From assembly GCF_014322765.1 (NCBI RefSeq), contig NZ_JAASTZ010000023.1:1-40473 (forward strand): a DNA stretch of 40,473 nucleotides, written 5' to 3'. The number at the start of each line of letters is the position of its first letter. Position 1 is the first letter of the stretch. This DNA comes from Listeria immobilis (lineage in GTDB: Bacteria > Bacillota > Bacilli > Lactobacillales > Listeriaceae). The notes below the pieces were generated by a model that was given only the letters and a program-made list of their open reading frames with translations, was not told the origin of the DNA and searched no databases. The translations under genes and the position numbers were made by a program. Below, one piece after another: positions 7,982 through 15,255 of this stretch.

Positions 7982-7999
7982 AAAGTGAGGCATTTCTTT

Positions 8000-9643
8000 A
8001 TGAAAAATTTTTCTCAAAAAACAATTTATCAAGTATATCCGAAATCTTTCTACGATACTGATGGTGATGGGATTGGTGATATTCCAGGTATTACAGCAAA
8101 ACTTGATTATTTACAACAATTGGGAATAGAAATGATTTGGATTAATCCTTTCTACCCCTCTCCTCAAAATGATAATGGTTATGATATAGCAGACTATACT
8201 GCAGTTGATCCACTGTTTGGTTCAATGAATGATATCACAACATTAATTTCTGAAGCTAAAAAAAGAAATATTGGCATTATGATAGATTTAGTACTAAATC
8301 ATACGTCAACAGAACATATTTGGTTTCAAAAAGCACTAGATGGGGATCCTTATTATCGAGATTTTTATTTTTTCCGTCAAGGTAAGTTAAATGGCCCCCC
8401 TCCTACAAACTGGGAATCTAAATTTGGAGGCAGTGCATGGGAAAAATTGCCTGATACGACAGACTATTACTTGCACTTATATGATGTCACACAAGCAGAT
8501 TTAAATTGGGCTAATCCAAATGTTCGAAAAGCATTATATGATGTAGTTAATTTTTGGATAGATAAAGGTGTCGAAGGTTTTCGATTAGATGTGCTTAATG
8601 TTATTGCAAAACCTAAATTTTTAGAGGATGATTTTGAAGGTGATGGACGTCGTTTCTATACTGATGGACCAGGTATTCATAATTATTTAAAAGAATTAAA
8701 TCAAGCTACTTTTGGCGAAAAACCGATTATTACAGTTGGTGAAATGTCATCCACCGATATTGATAATTGTGTTCGTTATAGTAATCCAACAGAAAAAGAA
8801 CTATCCATGGTATTTCATTTCCATCATCTAAAAGTGGATTACCCAAATGGTGAAAAATGGCGTTTAGCTGAAGTTGATTTTACAAGTTTAAAATCGATTT
8901 TCCATACTTGGCAAGTTGCCATGTCTAAAGAAAATGGTTGGGATGCACTATTTTGGAATAATCATGATCAACCGAGAGCGCTTGGACGTTTTGTTTCGGA
9001 TGATCCTAAATTTAGCTACCATTCAGCTACCCTACTTGCAGCGACTATTCACTTTATGAGGGGAACTCCTTTTGTTTATATGGGAGAGGAAATCGGGATG
9101 ATGAATCCGAAATTTGCTACTATAGATGAATATGTAGATATTGAAACGCTAAACCATTTTGATATTCTGCGAGAACAAGGATTTAGTGAAACAGAAGTAA
9201 TGTCCATTATTAAGGAGCGCTCGAGAGATAATAGTCGAACACCTATGCAATGGGATACCACTAAAAATGCTGGTTTTACTACTGGAATTCCTTGGCTAAA
9301 AGTAGCTGATAATGCAAAAAAAATAAACGTTAAGGAAGCACTGATTAATAAAGCAAGTATCTTTTATTTCTATCAAAAATTAATTGCTTTGCGTAAAAAA
9401 CACCCTGTTATTCAAACTGGCGATTATACACCAGCGTTTACAAATGAAGAGAATATTATTGCTTACACGCGATCAACTGATGGAGCTACATTGCTTTCCA
9501 TTCACTACTTTGGAACAAGGAAAAAATCCATTGTTATTCCGAACGAATTTTTAAACGCTCAGATTTTACTTTCAAACTATCACCGAACAGAAATCACTCC
9601 AATAATGGAACTTTCTCCTTATGAAACATTAACATTGCTTTAA
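8000..9643 (+). CDS. treA: Trehalose-6-phosphate hydrolase
   Basis: It splits trehalose 6-phosphate into glucose and glucose 6-phosphate in the cytoplasm. The 547-residue GH13 enzyme shows the family's conserved regions in order: DLVLNHTS (about 97), GFRLDVLN (nucleophile Asp, about 193), TVGEMSS (acid/base Glu, about 246) and WNNHDQPRALGRF (about 318). The N-terminus, IYQVYPKSFYDTDGDGIGDI, is typical of this subfamily. The start at 8000 is 10 bases after GTGAGG; a GTG at 7985 overlaps that Shine-Dalgarno. It is cotranscribed with treB and ends at a terminator shared with treR. Confidence 0.93.
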   Translation: MKNFSQKTIYQVYPKSFYDTDGDGIGDIPGITAKLDYLQQLGIEMIWINPFYPSPQNDNGYDIADYTAVDPLFGSMNDITTLISEAKKRNIGIMIDLVLNHTSTEHIWFQKALDGDPYYRDFYFFRQGKLNGPPPTNWESKFGGSAWEKLPDTTDYYLHLYDVTQADLNWANPNVRKALYDVVNFWIDKGVEGFRLDVLNVIAKPKFLEDDFEGDGRRFYTDGPGIHNYLKELNQATFGEKPIITVGEMSSTDIDNCVRYSNPTEKELSMVFHFHHLKVDYPNGEKWRLAEVDFTSLKSIFHTWQVAMSKENGWDALFWNNHDQPRALGRFVSDDPKFSYHSATLLAATIHFMRGTPFVYMGEEIGMMNPKFATIDEYVDIETLNHFDILREQGFSETEVMSIIKERSRDNSRTPMQWDTTKNAGFTTGIPWLKVADNAKKINVKEALINKASIFYFYQKLIALRKKHPVIQTGDYTPAFTNEENIIAYTRSTDGATLLSIHYFGTRKKSIVIPNEFLNAQILLSNYHRTEITPIMELSPYETLTLL

Positions 9644-9644
9644 T

Positions 9645-9674
9645 AAAAAAACCGAGAGATTTTCTCGGTTTTTT
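9645..9674. terminator. Bidirectional terminator between treA and treR
   Basis: AAAACCGAGA pairs with TCTCGGTTTT around a four-base loop, with an A-tract before and a T-tract after. The treR stop codon lies in the T-tract. Confidence 0.85.
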
Positions 9675-10389
9675 ATCGTCTACGTGCAAAATCAATAAAG
9701 CGAAACTTGTCCATTCGGTGCCGTGATTCTGTATATTGAAATAGTGTTGTATCTTTTAAAAACACAGTGCTTTTCACAACTACAACATGCGTATCACCAT
9801 GCAAAGCTAAATATTTTTTATCATTCGCATTCAATGGTTCCACTGTAATCTCTTTTTGCGCATAACTGATTTCATAGCCCTTTTCATTCTCTAAATACTG
9901 GTATAACGAATCTTCTAAAATGTTAGTTGCAATTGGCTCAGTTTCTCCACCTAGTAAATAATCATAGTCTAATATGGTCGCCTCTTCTTCTAAATATCTA
10001 ACTCTAAGAATCTCCAGACATTTAGTATCCTTAGGAAGGCCAGCAAAATCAGCTATCTGACTTGGCAAAGTTGTTTGCTTGTTTTTTATGACTTTTGTGG
10101 TGGCATTCATATGCTCTGATTTTTGTAATTCTTTAAAACTTGTGAGACCAGAAACTGGAAATGAATAACGCTCACGATCAAGTACAACAGACCCTTTTCC
10201 TTGAAGTTTCTGAATGCACCCATTTTCGAGTAATAAAACCAATGCTTTTCTAATCGTTTCACGAGATACCGAAAAGCGCTTGGCTAGAACATTTTCACTA
10301 GGTAGTAATGTTCCTGCTGGGTATACACCAGATGTAATATCTTGTTCTAGTTCTAGATAAATATCAAAAAATTTATTTTTCTTATTCAA
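9673..10389 (-). CDS. treR: Trehalose operon repressor, GntR/HutC family
   Basis: This 238-residue repressor has an N-terminal GntR winged helix (about residues 5-70: ITSGVYPAGTLLPSENVLAK, then SRETIRKALVLL) and a C-terminal UTRA ligand domain (about 90-235), expected to bind trehalose 6-phosphate. The position next to treBA and the TTGTATATACAA operator support the assignment. The start is TTG at 10389 behind GGGTGAG; there is no ATG until well inside the UTRA domain. It is convergent with treA, so it has its own promoter rather than being part of the operon. Confidence 0.9.
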   Translation of the reverse strand: MNKKNKFFDIYLELEQDITSGVYPAGTLLPSENVLAKRFSVSRETIRKALVLLLENGCIQKLQGKGSVVLDRERYSFPVSGLTSFKELQKSEHMNATTKVIKNKQTTLPSQIADFAGLPKDTKCLEILRVRYLEEEATILDYDYLLGGETEPIATNILEDSLYQYLENEKGYEISYAQKEITVEPLNANDKKYLALHGDTHVVVVKSTVFLKDTTLFQYTESRHRMDKFRFIDFARRR

Positions 10390-10458
10390 ATTAACTCACC
10401 CAACGTAATTGTAGCACATTTATTATTAATTGTAACCGAAATTCATTAACTCACTTTA

Positions 10459-10488
10459 TTACCAAAATCACGTGAAATTTGGTACACT
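10459..10488 (+). promoter_or_regulatory. Putative promoter overlapped by a palindrome
   Basis: TTACCA (10459-10464), an 18-bp spacer and TACACT (10483-10488) lie upstream of two mini-ORFs. Between the boxes, ACCAAA ... TTTGGT arms (10461-10483) flank a perfect TCACGTGA. A repressor or activator may bind here; its identity is unknown. Confidence 0.4.
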
Positions 10489-10537
10489 ATGAGTAGACAG
10501 TTTTGTTCAAGTGTTTGAATAAGAGGAGGTAATTTTT

Positions 10538-10675
10538 TTGACTAAAGTTATTTTAACTATTATCGCAATTATCGTTCCAGCATTTTTAGGATTTTTATTT
10601 GCTTATCAAATTTATAAGAAAAAAACTACCACTTATATGCCACTTAAAAATGAATTTGTGCACTGGGCAAAGTAA
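10538..10675 (+). CDS. Small membrane protein of 45 residues
   Basis: A short ORF with TTG start behind AGAGGAGGT. The product has one clear transmembrane helix (about residues 4-24, VILTIIAIIVPAFLGFLFAY), then a positively charged YKKK stretch and a short tail ending FVHWAK. The lysines after the helix predict an inside C-terminus. It is followed 24 bp later by another mini membrane protein with its own Shine-Dalgarno, so the two look like an operon. I know of no function for it. Confidence 0.65.
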   Translation: MTKVILTIIAIIVPAFLGFLFAYQIYKKKTTTYMPLKNEFVHWAK

Positions 10676-10699
10676 GCGTGAGTTAAGGGGGGGAACAAA

Positions 10700-10807
10700 A
10701 TGAAAAAAGCAGCAAGCGAAAAACCACTAGTCATTAAAATCGTTATTAGCGTTCTAATAGGTTTATTTTTACTTAATTTAATGCCATTTTTAGCTATATT
10801 TGGCTAA
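10700..10807 (+). CDS. Small membrane protein of 35 residues
   Basis: A short ORF with ATG start behind a run of Gs (GGGGGGG). A basic N-terminus (MKKAASEK) is followed by a hydrophobic helix running to the end of the protein (LVIKIVISVLIGLFLLN and LMPFLAIFG). It has no catalytic features. It may be a membrane miniprotein that modulates a partner, or a leader peptide for the hairpin region that follows; neither can be shown here. Confidence 0.65.
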   Translation: MKKAASEKPLVIKIVISVLIGLFLLNLMPFLAIFG

Positions 10808-10898
10808 CTTTTTTTCTTCAAACTGCTTGAAGGTCGTTATTTTTTATGTTATATTTTAAATTGTGTTGAAATGAATAGCAATTTTTTATGGTGAGACA

Positions 10899-10932
10899 AT
10901 TAATGACAGGGATGTCAGTTAATGCTTTTTTT
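10899..10932 (+). terminator. Terminator after the mini-ORFs
   Basis: ATTAATGACA pairs with TGTCAGTTAAT (one bulged G) around GGGA, followed two bases later by seven Ts. Confidence 0.7.
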
Positions 10933-10938
10933 ATAAAA

Positions 10939-10982
10939 AGACTCCAGAGTGCCGATTTGGTGGTATTCTTGGGTCTTTTTTT
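10939..10982 (+). terminator. Second intrinsic terminator, candidate attenuator of yitT
   Basis: A 15-bp stem (10939-10953 with 962-976, one mismatch and some G-U pairs) closes an eight-base loop and runs into a T-tract, ending about 7 bp before the yitT Shine-Dalgarno. No -35/-10 pair fits between it and yitT, so transcripts of yitT probably read through it. That makes regulated termination plausible. Confidence 0.6.
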
Positions 10983-11003
10983 GTGTGGAAAGGAGAAATG
11001 TAA

Positions 11004-11849
11004 ATGAAAAAGAAAACAGGTTGGAACATTGCAAAAATTATCGTGGGAGCACTGATTTTCTCGCTTGCAGTCAATGTCTTTGCGATTCCGAATAATCTTG
11101 GTGAAGGCGGGGTTACGGGACTAACGATGATGCTTTATTACTTATTCGATTGGACACCAGCTATAACAACGCTAATATTTAATGGTATTTTACTTATTAT
11201 TGGTTATAAATTTTTGGACCGCATGACAATCGTTTGGACAATTGTTGCCATCAGCTTTACCTCACTATTTCTACATTTTTCGGAACCTCTTGCATTTGTT
11301 GCAAATCAGACAATCGTAGCTGCAATTTTTGCTGGGATTATGATGGGACTTGGTATGGGACTTATTATGAACGGTGGTGGAACAACTGCTGGGAGTGCTA
11401 TTTTAGCGAAAATTGCTAATAAATATCTTGGTTGGAATACAAGTTATGCATTACTTTTCTTTGATTTAATTGTCGTTATTCCTTCTGTATTTGTTATTGG
11501 TTTTGAAAACATGTTATTTACAGTGGTTTCCCTCTACATCTCAACAAAAGTACTTGATTTCATTTTAGAAGGCTATAATCCGAAGAAATCTGTTACAATT
11601 ATTTCTGACCATTATGAAGATATTGCAGCAGAAATTGATGCAAACTTAGAACGCGGAATTACATTATTCAATGGTCAAGGTTTTTATATGCGTCAAGATA
11701 AAAAAATTCTTTATATTGTAATTAGTCGCGATCAACTTCTCCCCCTTACAAAAATCGTTAATAAATATGATGAAAAAGCTTTCTTTATAATAAACGATGT
11801 ACAAAGTGTGGTTGGCGAAGGATTTACAAAACAAATTACTAGTGAATAA
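11004..11849 (+). CDS. YitT family membrane protein
   Basis: A 281-residue protein with the standard YitT architecture: five or six transmembrane segments of the DUF161/YitT_membrane type (about residues 10-175, including IPNNLGEGGVTGLTMML and the MNGGGTTAGSAILAKI motif) and a C-terminal cytoplasmic DUF2179 domain (about 215-270, ITLFNGQGFYMRQDKKILY). The family is widespread in Firmicutes and its transport substrate is unproven. It starts with ATG behind AAAGGAG. The hairpin leader directly upstream suggests control by termination. Confidence 0.88.
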   Translation: MKKKTGWNIAKIIVGALIFSLAVNVFAIPNNLGEGGVTGLTMMLYYLFDWTPAITTLIFNGILLIIGYKFLDRMTIVWTIVAISFTSLFLHFSEPLAFVANQTIVAAIFAGIMMGLGMGLIMNGGGTTAGSAILAKIANKYLGWNTSYALLFFDLIVVIPSVFVIGFENMLFTVVSLYISTKVLDFILEGYNPKKSVTIISDHYEDIAAEIDANLERGITLFNGQGFYMRQDKKILYIVISRDQLLPLTKIVNKYDEKAFFIINDVQSVVGEGFTKQITSE

Positions 11850-11913
11850 TGTCGTTTAGCAAAACTTATGATACAATGATGAAGAAATTATTCTAATTAA
11901 GTGAGGCGTCCTT

Positions 11914-12105
11914 ATGAAAATATCTAAACCGGCGTATTGTTTTTTACTTGTTGTTGGCTTGGTTTTTGTTTTTTTAGGGCTATCAAATATCGGCATTTCG
12001 ATTTTCTGGGATTTTAGTGACTGGGAGAATTTGATGGTTGGCTTTTTATTAATAATCATCGGAATAGTTACATTAAAAATCCGCTATACGAAAAAAAAGG
12101 GCTAG
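11914..12105 (+). CDS. Small two-helix membrane protein
   Basis: This 63-residue protein has two hydrophobic segments (about residues 9-29 and 39-56), joined by a DFSDWEN loop and ended by a basic tail (KIRYTKKKG), so both ends are likely cytoplasmic. GTGAGG precedes the ATG. A TATGATACAATGATG stretch just after yitT could hold its -10. A good terminator follows it, which supports a real gene. No family was recognised. Confidence 0.65.
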   Translation: MKISKPAYCFLLVVGLVFVFLGLSNIGISIFWDFSDWENLMVGFLLIIIGIVTLKIRYTKKKG

Positions 12106-12140
12106 AAAAGCACTGCAAGCAATTTGTAGTGCTTTTCTAA
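12104..12140. terminator. Bidirectional terminator
   Basis: AGAAAAGCACTGCAA pairs with TTGTAGTGCTTTTCT with one mismatch. It begins at the stop codon of the small membrane protein and serves the convergent Crp/Fnr gene as well. Confidence 0.75.
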
Positions 12141-12149
12141 TACCTTCTT

Positions 12150-12809
12150 TTAAAAAATGACGTTTTCTTGGATAACATCAATTTTTTTTATAATAATATA
12201 GCGATTTTTCATTGTAATAACCCCTTCTGCTTTTAATTGCTGAAAAATACGATTAACACTGCTTGCTGAATTTATCCCGCAAAAATGACCAATTTCTTCG
12301 TTACTAACTAAAAAGTCTATCAAAAATTGATTTTCTGCTATTTCAACACCAAATAAAGTATACAACTCATATAATTGAGTGCAAATTGCGCCTAATTTTC
12401 CATTCATCAACATTTGTTGCATTTTTTTTATAGATTGTAATAATCTTGTCCGATAATAATCTTTTACATAAAACTGCAAATCATTATCCTGATTGACATC
12501 ACGCCAAAACAGAACTCTATCTACTTGGTAAAGCTCCGCGCTATCTGATTCAACCCGAATATTAAATGGTGCATTTGCAAACTGGGAATATTCATCTTTT
12601 AATAGGGAAACAATGTCCATTTTATTGATATATACTAAATTAAATTCCCGACCATCTCTTGAAATAATGCTGGTTTTAATAATGCCTTTTTTTAATATGT
12701 AAACGTAGGAATCTTCAAGTCCTTCATATGTTAAATATTTTCGTTTTCTCCTAGTAATCACTTGGAAGTCATTGGAGCTAACATAGTTGTTTAGAATGTC
12801 ATGATCCAT
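12150..12809 (-). CDS. Crp/Fnr-family transcriptional regulator
   Basis: This 219-residue regulator has an N-terminal cyclic-nucleotide-binding-type beta barrel (about 15-120), a long dimer helix, and a C-terminal HTH_Crp domain (about 150-210) with NEEIGHFCGINSASSVNRIF and the wing AEGVITMKNRYIII. There is no cysteine cluster of the FNR type, and the ligand is unknown. Listeria carry many such PrfA-related regulators. The ATG lies behind GGAGGGGGAG. It is divergent from an MFS transporter across a 204-bp region with a PrfA-box-like palindrome, so the transporter is the likely target. Confidence 0.88.
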   Translation of the reverse strand: MDHDILNNYVSSNDFQVITRRKRKYLTYEGLEDSYVYILKKGIIKTSIISRDGREFNLVYINKMDIVSLLKDEYSQFANAPFNIRVESDSAELYQVDRVLFWRDVNQDNDLQFYVKDYYRTRLLQSIKKMQQMLMNGKLGAICTQLYELYTLFGVEIAENQFLIDFLVSNEEIGHFCGINSASSVNRIFQQLKAEGVITMKNRYIIIKKIDVIQENVIF

Positions 12810-12879
12810 TTCTCCCCCTCCTTTTCGTCTTTTTCTCCAAACGCCCTACTAATCATACAAAATAATATTACCATTTTTT

Positions 12880-12893
12880 TCAACATATGTTAT
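12880..12893. promoter_or_regulatory. PrfA-box-like palindrome between Crp/Fnr and MFS genes
   Basis: TCAACATATGTTAT contains the perfect palindrome AACATATGTT and matches the PrfA box TTAACANNTGTTAA at 10 of its 12 fixed positions. The more obvious user is the adjacent Crp/Fnr protein. Binding is inferred. Confidence 0.45.
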
Positions 12894-13013
12894 ATATATT
12901 TGTCTATATCAGAAAGATTTAACAAATTAAAAAGTGCATTACAATAAAATCACCTATAATATGGCTTGTTGCTAAGATAAATAGCAAATTACAAGTAGAG
13001 AGGGATTTTATTT

Positions 13014-14186
13014 ATGAAAGAAAAACTATTTAATAAGGGTTTTATACTGATTACCTTGATTAATTTCGTTGTATATCTTGTATATTATTTACTAATGGTT
13101 ATTATCGCTGTGATTGCTCAGGAAGAATTAAATGCATCACTTGCTGAGGCAGGCTTTGCTTCTGGCATCTATATTATTGGCACTTTATTGGCACGATTAT
13201 ATATGGGGAAAAAGCTAGAGTTGTTTGGGCGAAAACAAGTCTTAAGATATGGGATTATTTTTTTCTTAATAACTACGATGGCTTACATATATATGCCGAC
13301 TATTGGGGTAATGTTCTTTATTCGTTTTTTAAATGGCTTTGCGTACGGAACAACATCGACTGCCACCAACGCGATTGTAACAGCTTATATTCCGAATTCT
13401 AGAAATGGGGAAGGAATTAATTATTATGGTCTTAGTACAAGCTTAGCCGCTGCTATTGGACCGTTTATTGGGATGATTTTATTAAGCAACACTAGTTTTT
13501 ATACTATTATTATTTTTTCTACAGTTATTGTCTTTTTAACAACTATTTTATGTTTTTCCCTTCCAATTAAAAATATCGAATTAACTTCAGAACACAAGAA
13601 AGCTTTACAAACTTGGACTGTAAAAAGTTTTATCGAGTACAAAGTGATTCCAATAACTTTCATTGCCTTTTTAATGGGGATTTCTTATTCAAGTGTGCTT
13701 ACTTTCTTAGCTTCATATGCAAAAGAAATTAATTTAGTTAGCGCTGGTACTTTTTTCTTTGTAGTTTATGCATTAGTCATTACTTTCACAAGACCCATGT
13801 CTGGAAAAATTTTTGATGCTAAAGGGGAAAAATATGTAATGTATCCTAGTTACCTATTTTTAGCAGTTGGTTTAGTTGTTCTTAGTATGAGTTCTTCTAG
13901 TTTAGTTTTATTAATTTCTGGGGGAATGATTGGACTCGGTTATGGTACTTTTATGTCTAATGGACAAGCAGTTTGTTTAAAAGTTTGTGAACCACATCGA
14001 ATTGGAATTGGGCTTTCTACTTACTTTATTGGGCTTGATTTAGGTTTAGGGATTGGTCCATATATTTTGGGAGAAATTCATCATGTTTTATCTTTTCAAG
14101 GCATTTATATTATCGCTGGTTTGATTGCCTTTTCCTGCATTTTCATTTATATGTTTTTATCTAAAAATCGGTTCATAAGACCGTAG
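13014..14186 (+). CDS. MFS transporter (drug/multidrug efflux type)
   Basis: A 390-residue protein with about twelve hydrophobic helices. The loop 2-3 motif GxLADrxGrk of the major facilitator superfamily appears as ARLYMGKKLELFGRKQVL (about residues 60-77), with a weaker repeat TRPMSGKIFDAKGEKYVMYP in the second half (about 260). Substrate and direction are unknown; similar proteins are annotated as antibiotic efflux pumps. The ATG follows AGAGAGGG. A TATAAT at 12955-12960 is a likely -10. It forms an operon with the 81-residue gene after it and is divergent from the Crp/Fnr regulator. Confidence 0.88.
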   Translation: MKEKLFNKGFILITLINFVVYLVYYLLMVIIAVIAQEELNASLAEAGFASGIYIIGTLLARLYMGKKLELFGRKQVLRYGIIFFLITTMAYIYMPTIGVMFFIRFLNGFAYGTTSTATNAIVTAYIPNSRNGEGINYYGLSTSLAAAIGPFIGMILLSNTSFYTIIIFSTVIVFLTTILCFSLPIKNIELTSEHKKALQTWTVKSFIEYKVIPITFIAFLMGISYSSVLTFLASYAKEINLVSAGTFFFVVYALVITFTRPMSGKIFDAKGEKYVMYPSYLFLAVGLVVLSMSSSSLVLLISGGMIGLGYGTFMSNGQAVCLKVCEPHRIGIGLSTYFIGLDLGLGIGPYILGEIHHVLSFQGIYIIAGLIAFSCIFIYMFLSKNRFIRP

Positions 14187-14211
14187 AACAAATACAAGGG
14201 AGCGAAGAAAT

Positions 14212-14457
14212 ATGAATAAATTATTATTAGTTACAGCAGCTGGATATATCGTTGGAATTCGCGCTGCTGAGACAGAAAAAACAGCTTCCATTCTTTTAAG
14301 TGATGTATATATTAATAACCCTGCACAGCGAATAATTGATCACTTTGAAAGCTTAGAAATTGTTAAAGAACAAATTATCGGCCACAAAAAGTTATCCACA
14401 GAGAATGCCAAAGATTTAATTAGTAGATGGCAAGCAAACTACTTTACCACTTCATGA
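14212..14457 (+). CDS. Hypothetical protein of 81 residues downstream of the MFS gene
   Basis: A small protein starting with ATG behind a GGGAGCG Shine-Dalgarno, 25 bp after the transporter, so probably cotranscribed. The first twenty residues are mildly hydrophobic (LLLVTAAGYIVGI), and the remainder is a soluble helical tail. I recognise no domain. It is followed by a terminator. Confidence 0.7.
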   Translation: MNKLLLVTAAGYIVGIRAAETEKTASILLSDVYINNPAQRIIDHFESLEIVKEQIIGHKKLSTENAKDLISRWQANYFTTS

Positions 14458-14518
14458 TATTAGCAAAAGCATTGCGCTAATGGTAGTTATTCATAAGCAA
14501 GTATAGTTTCATTTCAGT

Positions 14519-14546
14519 AGAGGCATTGAAATCATGCCTCTTTTTT
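14519..14546 (+). terminator. Terminator of the MFS operon
   Basis: AGAGGCA pairs with TGCCTCT, followed by TTTTTT. Confidence 0.75.
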
Positions 14547-14689
14547 CATACCATTTTTTCAGTAAATACACCTAAATCACTTAAGCCGAATTTATAGTGT
14601 ACTTCAATTGGGATTCTTTCATGAATAATTATCTCATCAATTCGTGCAAGTAATAGTTCGAAAGTGAGTGTTTCACAATTGATAGCACT
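14546..14689 (-). pseudogene. HxlR-type regulator fragment
   Basis: An open stretch of 47 codons without a start codon or Shine-Dalgarno reads INCETLTFELLLARIDEIII, then HERIPIEVHYKFGLSDLG. This resembles the C-terminal half of HxlR winged-helix regulators, where a helix is followed by the PPxVEYxLTExG wing. An in-frame TGA precedes it, and the N-terminal half is not found in any frame upstream. It is probably a relic of a regulator once paired with the redox genes here. The match is by eye. Confidence 0.4.
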
Positions 14690-14744
14690 TCAAAAAAACT
14701 AAACAGATACATTGCTATATACGTAATTAGCATTAAAATTAATC

Positions 14745-15161
14745 TTACACTTCTTGTATAGGACTATCAAAAATGAAAGGATTATGCAAATCTTTTTTCT
14801 CATTAAATAAAATATTATGGTAGTATTGCGTTTTATAATCAAGCATTTTCAATTGTTTTTCAATTTTTTGCAATTCAGCTTGCATGACCTCGCGTTGTTG
14901 TAACATTAGGTTGTAACGCTCTTCTGTTGTTGCGTCACCTTCAACACACATATTTATATAATGCTTCACTTGCTCAATGGGAAGTCCAGTTGTTCGCAGA
15001 CATTGAACAACATATACCCATTCCAGGTCTTTATCAGAAAATTGACGTACATTATTTTTATCCCGATGTACAAAAGGAAATAATCCATGATCATCATAAA
15101 ATCGTAATGTGTGTGCAGAGATATTCATTATTGTCGCTACTTCTTTAATTGTATAAGACAT
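14745..15161 (-). CDS. MerR-family transcriptional regulator
   Basis: A 138-residue regulator with an N-terminal MerR winged helix (SYTIKEVATIMNISAHTLRF, then DDHGLFPF) and a coiled-coil dimerisation helix (about 75-115). It lacks the cysteines of metal-sensing members and resembles the AdhR/YraB group that responds to aldehydes or electrophiles. I chose the ATG at 15161, ten bases after AGGAG; upstream in-frame ATGs at 15170 and 15203 are less well placed. It is divergent from an SDR gene whose promoter has the 19-bp spacer typical of MerR activation. Confidence 0.88.
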   Translation of the reverse strand: MSYTIKEVATIMNISAHTLRFYDDHGLFPFVHRDKNNVRQFSDKDLEWVYVVQCLRTTGLPIEQVKHYINMCVEGDATTEERYNLMLQQREVMQAELQKIEKQLKMLDYKTQYYHNILFNEKKDLHNPFIFDSPIQEV

Positions 15162-15188
15162 ATTTTTCATGCTCCTACTTATATTTAC

Positions 15189-15219
15189 TTGACTGAGACT
15201 CACTCTAAGGTGCTATGCT
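15189..15219 (+). promoter_or_regulatory. MerR-type promoter with 19-bp spacer
   Basis: TTGACT (15189-15194) and TATGCT (15214-15219) are separated by 19 bp, the over-long spacing that MerR proteins correct when activating. The spacer holds an ACTCTAAG half-site, as in AdhR-type operators. The SDR gene starts 37 bp downstream. Confidence 0.6.
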
Positions 15220-15255
15220 TTTATTGTATCATATTAAGGAAGGAGAATATCATAT

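Noticed and set aside
12955-12960. Full promoter for the MFS gene
   Set aside because: Only the TATAAT -10 is convincing; I could not place a -35 at a proper distance, so it is mentioned in the gene entry only.
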